Assembly: GCA_030631085.1 (NCBI GenBank)
Contig: DAOVLV010000034.1
Location: 1-10,309 of the forward strand
Length of the DNA: 10,309 bases
From: Planctomycetales bacterium
GTDB taxonomy: Bacteria; Planctomycetota; Phycisphaerae; SM23-33
Reading direction: 5' to 3'
Shown: positions 6,702-10,309 of the stretch, piece by piece
How the letters are laid out: every line of letters starts with the position of its first letter
Position numbering within the stretch: position 1 is the first letter of the stretch
Translations under genes and position numbers: made by a program
The notes under the pieces: model-generated
Seen by the model: only the letters and a program-made list of their open reading frames with translations
What the model was told of the DNA's origin: nothing
The model's database searches: none

Positions 6702-6864
6702 CTAGCCCGGCGGTAAGAGCCGCAGTTCAGTCCAGACGATGGTCTGTTCAGGTTCGCCTGCAGTCTGCTTAATGGTGAGTGTGTTGTGGCCGTCGTCGAG
6801 CGCTTCGAGGGGAACGGCGTACTGCATTGCTCGGGCGGCGCCACCGCCCAGCCCCTTACAGAGG
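6702..6864 (-). pseudogene. C-terminal remnant of a larger gene, cut by the 109-bp repeat element
   Basis: About 53 codons ending in TAG at 6702-6704 read as a plausible protein tail: AMQYAVPLEALDDGHNTLTI, then QTIVWTELRLLPPG. The strand pattern and the phrase 'P-L-x-A-L-x-D-G-x-N-T-L' resemble the last strands of galactose-binding-like beta-sandwich modules at the ends of many glycosidases and related secreted proteins. The codon use is GC-rich at third positions like neighbouring genes. The frame enters the inverted-repeat element at 6865 and no start codon with a ribosome binding site or N-terminal part is found; only 40 bp separate that element from the next gene. I infer an eroded gene whose front part was deleted when the repeats arrived. 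Confidence 0.55.
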
Positions 6865-6973
6865 GAAATAGGGGACGCTAACCTATTTTCGCCATTTCTC
6901 CCTATCATTTCAATCAGCATCAGCGTCAATCGGCCGTTTGTTAATCACAAAATAGGTTAGCGTCCCCTATTTC
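6865..6973. mobile_element. 109-bp MITE-like element with 25-bp perfect inverted repeats
   Basis: The arms 6865-6889 and 6949-6973 are exact reverse complements over 25 bp, around a 59-bp centre. Each arm is itself a hairpin: AAATAGG - GGACGCTAA - CCTATTT (7-bp stem, 9-nt loop). This matches the build of the RAYT terminal hairpins, where the stem also closes with GG/CC around a 9-nt loop starting GGAC. It has no coding capacity of its own and fits a non-autonomous, RAYT-mobilised inverted REP pair. A further GGGACGCT (minus strand, 6987-6994) next to it may be a decayed copy. A small stem CTCAAG - CAGC - CTTGAG lies at 6973-6988. Confidence 0.85.
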
Positions 6974-7013
6974 TCAAGCAGCCTTGAGCGTCCCTTGGTT
7001 CGCCAAAATATGC

Positions 7014-7628
7014 TCACTTTTTGTCCCGTATGGAGTTTTCGGTAGGGACAACAACGATCATCTTCCCACGCACAGAGCCTCGCCCTTCATCGTAAAAGGT
7101 CAGTTCCACCGCTACCGGCGCTCCAGCAGTGATCAGCATTTGCCCACGTTGATGCACCTCAAACTCGACGCTTGCGGACATGCTTTCGCCAGGCTCCAAA
7201 TGGTGCAACGGCTGCCAGCCACTGCCAAGCTTCAGGCTGAAGTCGACTGTGGTCCATTTCTCGTTTGTGCATGCCACCATTGCCACACCTGGCTGGGACA
7301 ACGTCACGGTACTACCGTCAGACATTTGCCCTTGTAGTGGACCTAGGTCTATCGTAACGGCTTGCGAACCAGAATTTCGCAAGGTGAACTTGATTCTGTA
7401 CGTGGTTCCGTCTACCGAAGAGACCACGGCCTCACCAGTTATCGTCTTGGCCGCAGACATTGTGGCAGGTTTTGCTTGTCCTGAACGCTGTACCGGGCCG
7501 TCGGTATGTCTTTGGGTATGAGCAGTTTGGTCGGATGCCTCGTTCCCGTCTCGGCTGCATCCAGTTGACATCATCATGAGTTCGCTCAGTAATATCAGGC
7601 ACACGACGGACATGTTGACGGCTCTCAT
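7014..7628 (-). CDS. Small lipoprotein with an Ig-like beta domain, function unknown
   Basis: This predicts 204 residues. A hydrophobic N-terminus ends in the lipobox STGC, with Cys24 as the lipidated residue, so it is probably membrane-anchored outside the cytoplasm. Residues 25-60 are polar, Gln/Thr/Ser-rich and likely a flexible tether. The rest has alternating strands (YRIKFTLRNSGSQAVTIDLG, VDFSLKLGSGWQPLHHLEPG, SMSASVEFEVHQRG, APVAVELTFYDEG) in the order of an immunoglobulin-like sandwich such as BsuPI or DUF4352 families; I cannot name one. AGGAG (7636-7640 on +) lies 7 nt before ATG at 7628, supporting that start. The start overlaps the stop of the upstream reading frame by one base (TAATG), which implies translational coupling with that now truncated gene. 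Confidence 0.8.
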   Translation of the reverse strand: MRAVNMSVVCLILLSELMMMSTGCSRDGNEASDQTAHTQRHTDGPVQRSGQAKPATMSAAKTITGEAVVSSVDGTTYRIKFTLRNSGSQAVTIDLGPLQGQMSDGSTVTLSQPGVAMVACTNEKWTTVDFSLKLGSGWQPLHHLEPGESMSASVEFEVHQRGQMLITAGAPVAVELTFYDEGRGSVRGKMIVVVPTENSIRDKK

Positions 7629-7855
7629 TAGTTAACTCCTTTGTGCTTGACCCAGACCGGAGCAGTTTTCCACTTCCCGTGACTTTGCGGCGCCAACTTT
7701 CCATCTGCGTTCTTGTGCCAGTCCCAATGCAACTGTCCATCCCATGTGCCAATAAGCTGATTTGTGCCCTGGGCATGAGCGCCAACACGAAGAATGCTCT
7801 TTGCAAAGGGTTCTGCCATTGCTTTACTTGAATTACAACCAGGGAATATATTAAA
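7628..7855 (-). pseudogene. 3' part of a gene truncated by the RAYT element, coupled to the lipoprotein
   Basis: An in-frame stretch of about 75 codons ends with TAA at 7630-7628, sharing one base with the lipoprotein ATG, and its last codons (KHKGVN) encode that gene's AGGAG ribosome binding site. Such overlap is normally seen between genuine operon partners, so this tail was probably coding. Its sequence is rich in Trp and His: GTWDGQLHWDWHKNADGKLA, then SHGKWKTAPVWVKH. The frame runs back into the left terminal repeat of the RAYT element at 7851-7868, where the original gene seems to be cut. A short intact gene from ATG at 7819 (63 residues) is possible but has only a weak ribosome binding site. 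I do not recognise the family. Confidence 0.5.
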
Positions 7856-8602
7856 GGGGACAGATACCTTAATTATTTCCTTTTCGGTTTTGGCCCTGGT
7901 TTTTGTTTCTTTATAACCCAGCGAATCAGCCCTTCCAGCCGTTCGATGAACTCCACCGACCCACAAGGTCGGCCTGTCGTTGTCTTCTGACAAATCACCT
8001 TTGCACCCTCGTCGTCCGCCGACGATAGCCAAGCCGACCAGTCGTCAACATGATCGGACTGTTCCAGGTTACCCGATAATAACGGGTCGATTCGCAAACC
8101 GCAATGTGCTGCCGCACTGCTCCAGGGGTATTGCTCGGCCTGCTCGACCAGTCCGGCACAAACAGGATTTCGCTCGACGTACCGAACGGCTGACCAAAGA
8201 TAGGAATCGTCCAATACCGATGAGAAACATCGTCCCTGCCAGAGATGTCCGCTCTCATGCAACTTGCGATTGACGTGTGAAGAATACGCCTGATGCGTAT
8301 CCCGCATCGTCCTGCCCAGAGAGGTTTCGTCCTTCGGAACCACCACCAGATGAATGTGGTTGGTCATCAAGCAGTACGCCAAAAGGTCCAAGCCGTACCG
8401 CTGTTTGTAGTCGGCCAGGAACATCAGATACTTCTGCCGGTCGGCTTCGTCGAAAAATACATCCGATCGGCGATTGCCACGCTGAGTAACGTGATGTGCG
8501 AGGCCGGGAACCACAATGCGGGCTACTCGAGGCATAATAGAAAGACTAACCACTATTTATAAACGCCGTCAAGTACTCTATTATGGTATCTGTCCCCATA
8601 AT
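7851..8602 (-). mobile_element. RAYT element with inverted terminal hairpins
   Basis: GGGGACAGATACC at 7856-7868 and its exact reverse complement at 8585-8597 bracket a single transposase gene. The right end folds as ATTATGG - TATCTGTCC - CCATAAT (8580-8602, 7-bp stem). The left end has the same 9-nt loop on the opposite strand with a 4-bp AAGG/CCTT stem, then a mismatch. The arrangement is that of a REPtron: a REP-associated tyrosine transposase flanked by inverted REP units. No target duplication is seen, as expected for HUH single-strand transposition. Confidence 0.8.
7873..8535 (-). CDS. REP-associated tyrosine transposase (RAYT, TnpA_REP, IS200-like Y1)
   Basis: This predicts 220 residues. 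RAYT proteins are HUH single-strand endonucleases that cut and join at REP hairpins. The start MPRVARIVVPGLAHHVTQRG is the standard RAYT opening; MTNHIHLVVVP gives the HUH pair His60 and His62; AVRYVERNPVCAGL contains the likely catalytic Tyr119; the C-terminal TGRPCGSVEFIERLE and a basic KKQKPGPKPKRK tail are typical. All key residues are present and the frame is intact, so it is probably functional. I prefer ATG at 8535 over the upstream GTG at 8553 because family members begin MPR. The stop codon TAA lies within the AATTAAGG arm of the left terminal repeat. The element itself appears to have truncated the coupled gene at 7628-7855. Confidence 0.93.
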   Translation of the reverse strand: MPRVARIVVPGLAHHVTQRGNRRSDVFFDEADRQKYLMFLADYKQRYGLDLLAYCLMTNHIHLVVVPKDETSLGRTMRDTHQAYSSHVNRKLHESGHLWQGRCFSSVLDDSYLWSAVRYVERNPVCAGLVEQAEQYPWSSAAAHCGLRIDPLLSGNLEQSDHVDDWSAWLSSADDEGAKVICQKTTTGRPCGSVEFIERLEGLIRWVIKKQKPGPKPKRK

Positions 8603-8636
8603 GAAACTGACCTGTTTTTTCCTCGGCGCGAAGCGA

Positions 8637-8651
8637 ATTATGGGGTATAAT
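8637..8651 (+). promoter_or_regulatory. Candidate promoter -10 TATAAT within a small palindrome
   Basis: TATAAT at 8646-8651 is a perfect -10 hexamer about 82 bp before the beta-helix start codon. It sits in ATTAT - GGGGT - ATAAT, a 5-bp stem. No good -35 hexamer is placed 17 bp upstream. The palindrome looks like a collapsed copy of the RAYT end hairpin at 8580-8602, so the promoter may come from the repeat. Confidence 0.35.
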
Positions 8652-8732
8652 CATACTGAACGTAATGGGAGGTTAGTGTCTATTTACAGTGAGGCCGTTT
8701 CGTCTATCGACAGACCAATTAAGGGAAAAACA

Positions 8733-10309
8733 ATGAAGACCGTAGTCCCATTGATTCTGTGCCTGGGAATTGCCGCTTCCGTGGTTTTGCTTGTAAGGCG
8801 AGATACCGCGCCCGTCGAGATAACACCCGGCAGTGCGAGCGAAGCGGGAAAAGACAGCTCGGAATTGCCGCCGGAAATAACCGGTTGGACCAACACAAAA
8901 ACCGGAAATCAGCAACTGGGCTTTCTCGTAAGTCAGGGTGAAGACATCGATTTCAGTATTACCACGAGCGGCGCCCCGGACGACTTCACCTGGACGGTCA
9001 ACGGCGTGGACCAATCCAACGACGATCCTACCTTCCATTTTACCATTCCTTCCCAAAACGGCATCTGGAGAATATCGGCCCAGACCGCCCGCAGGGAAAC
9101 AATTACCGCCGACGGCGTCGGAAGTTATGAAGACATCAGTCTGGATATTGTCTATCCCGACCGTGTTACGTGGATCGTAGCCACTACTACCACCGGAACG
9201 GCCAATGTCTATTACCAGGCATCGGATCAGTCCATCAGGATAGAGAGCGGCTGGACGACGCCCGGGCACATTGCACAGTGCATAAACAATACCTCTATCA
9301 TTCAGGAGGTCTCGCCGAAAATATGGCTCGTCAAAAAGGATATCAGGGTCGCATCCGGTGCGCAACTGTATGTCAGCACCATTGACACGGACGAGTTCCG
9401 GCTGCTGGGCGAGAGTGTTGACGCAAACATATTGTCCTCGGGCTTTCTTTGCATTAACGACGTGGTCGTCAAATCCTGGAATACGGGAATCGGCAATTAC
9501 GAAAACAACGATTATGGAAGCAGTCGGCCTTACATTCTGCTCAAGTCGAATTCCACCGGTGAACTTGAGAGAAACAGCATATTCGGACTGTCTCTAATCA
9601 GGATCGAATGGGCCGACGGGGGTTCAAAGTTCTATCATAACACCATAACCGACTGCTGGGGAGGGATATATTACGTGGAGTTGGACAACCTCGAGATATG
9701 CTACAATACGCTGACGGAGATATGGGGGGGTTCCATTTATAACTATCACAGGCAGTGCAATAACATACTCATATTCAGGAACCACGCGAGTTCGCTGCCG
9801 GCAGGAGGAGCGGCTATATCCGTCGGCAGGGGGACAAATGTTGTTGTCGCCTACAATACCGTCGGCAGTTCCGGTTGGAACGGTATCGCCATGGCGCAGA
9901 CGGAATATTCATATTGCGGACACAATGAAGTTTATTCAGAAGACGCGCCTGGTGGACGATATATTATTCATAACGGGATGGATTGGCACGGGGCCAAGAA
10001 CTCAATCGCGGAGTATAATTACATTCATGATTTAGATTCCGGTGATAACGGATACTATATCGACGGCTCGACAGTGGAACTGTACAACATAACCTTCAGG
10101 CACAACATTGTGAGAAATGTGCCTTCCAGAGGAATGGCGATCGACAACGGGCACGACTGCGCAATAATCGATCTGGTCAGTGAGAATAACGGCGCTGACG
10201 GGCTTCAATTCTACGCTTCAACCGGCTACAATTTCCACACCGCAGGCAATTGGGACATAGTAGATTCGACTTTTACCGGTAACGGCGGAAATCCGATTGA
10301 TCTGGACAA
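8733..10309 (+). CDS. Right-handed parallel beta-helix protein, 3' end outside window
   Basis: The frame is open from ATG 8733 to the window end, 525 codons without a stop, so the protein is larger. AAGGGA at 8721-8726 lies 6 nt before the ATG. Residues 4-21 are hydrophobic (VVPLILCLGIAASVVLLV) followed by RR: a signal peptide or signal anchor. Residues about 65-145 form a PKD/Ig-like module (FTWTVNGVDQSNDDPTFHF). From about 210 the sequence has successive parallel beta-helix turns, seen as repeated 'N-x-I/V-x-x-x' strands with G-I/Y breaks: NSIFGLSLIRIEW, YHNTITDCWGGIYYVE, ICYNTLTEIWGG, VVVAYNTVGSSGWNGIAM, AEYNYIHDLDSGDNGYYIDG, FRHNIVRNVPSRGMAIDNG. This is the PbH1/Beta_helix fold used by polysaccharide lyases, epimerases and surface proteins; no active site was assigned. 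It is probably extracellular. Confidence 0.85.
   Translation, partial: MKTVVPLILCLGIAASVVLLVRRDTAPVEITPGSASEAGKDSSELPPEITGWTNTKTGNQQLGFLVSQGEDIDFSITTSGAPDDFTWTVNGVDQSNDDPTFHFTIPSQNGIWRISAQTARRETITADGVGSYEDISLDIVYPDRVTWIVATTTTGTANVYYQASDQSIRIESGWTTPGHIAQCINNTSIIQEVSPKIWLVKKDIRVASGAQLYVSTIDTDEFRLLGESVDANILSSGFLCINDVVVKSWNTGIGNYENNDYGSSRPYILLKSNSTGELERNSIFGLSLIRIEWADGGSKFYHNTITDCWGGIYYVELDNLEICYNTLTEIWGGSIYNYHRQCNNILIFRNHASSLPAGGAAISVGRGTNVVVAYNTVGSSGWNGIAMAQTEYSYCGHNEVYSEDAPGGRYIIHNGMDWHGAKNSIAEYNYIHDLDSGDNGYYIDGSTVELYNITFRHNIVRNVPSRGMAIDNGHDCAIIDLVSENNGADGLQFYASTGYNFHTAGNWDIVDSTFTGNGGNPIDLD

Noticed and set aside
6865..6929. Reading the 6702-6864 remnant as an intact small gene starting at 6929 inside the 109-bp element
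   Set aside because: The start would lie in the element's centre, has no ribosome binding site, and the first residues are translated inverted repeat.
7873..8032. Extension of the truncated tail gene through the RAYT region to 8032
   Set aside because: That part is the RAYT gene read in another frame of the same strand and crosses the element's terminal repeat; it is a chance fusion.
8673..9365. 230-codon minus-strand frame opposite the beta-helix gene
   Set aside because: The plus-strand frame has a ribosome binding site, signal sequence and beta-helix repeats over its whole length; the minus frame shows no family features.

Overview
The window looks like a piece of an environmental planctomycete chromosome, most likely near Phycisphaerae/Sedimentisphaerales. 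This rests on a tandem DUF4159 protein next to a TPR protein, scattered carbohydrate-active enzymes with no SusC/SusD genes, lipoprotein signals, a large parallel beta-helix protein, and intergenic DNA full of short palindromes. Lineage is inferred from gene content and style; there is no rRNA or other marker. No tRNA, rRNA or CRISPR array was seen.

Layout. A 5'-truncated TPR protein (to 651, +) is followed by a leader with two REP-like hairpins and then a secreted protein with two DUF4159 copies (844-2364, +). Facing it is a 725-residue lipoprotein glycoside hydrolase of the DUF5060/DUF4038 type (2446-4623, -). Its upstream region carries a tandem 36-bp repeat. A 62-residue protein of unknown function (4876-5064, +), another inverted pair of palindromes, and a GH29 alpha-L-fucosidase (5287-6627, +) follow. 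Next come the C-terminal remnant of a minus-strand gene, a 109-bp element with 25-bp perfect inverted repeats, a small lipoprotein (7014-7628, -), the tail of a coupled upstream gene, and an intact REP-associated tyrosine transposase (RAYT, 7873-8535, -). The window ends inside a beta-helix protein (8733 to beyond the end, +).

The genes suggest extracellular or periplasmic polysaccharide breakdown: a surface lipoprotein hydrolase, a fucosidase and a beta-helix protein that could bind or cleave a polymer. They lie in separate transcription units, so joint function is only inferred.

The most interesting part is the repeat system. The RAYT is bracketed by perfect 13-bp inverted repeats (GGGGACAGATACC) set in hairpins with the same 9-nt loop. 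Related sequences, all of the form GG-N(5-6)-GTCCCC or its complement, recur at 2434-2445, in the 36-bp tandem repeat at 4650-4740, and in the 109-bp element at 6865-6973. Two unrelated palindrome families (752-826 and 5072-5145) also occur as head-to-head pairs. I read this as an active or recently active REP/RAYT system whose satellites have altered gene ends, leaders and at least one coding sequence.
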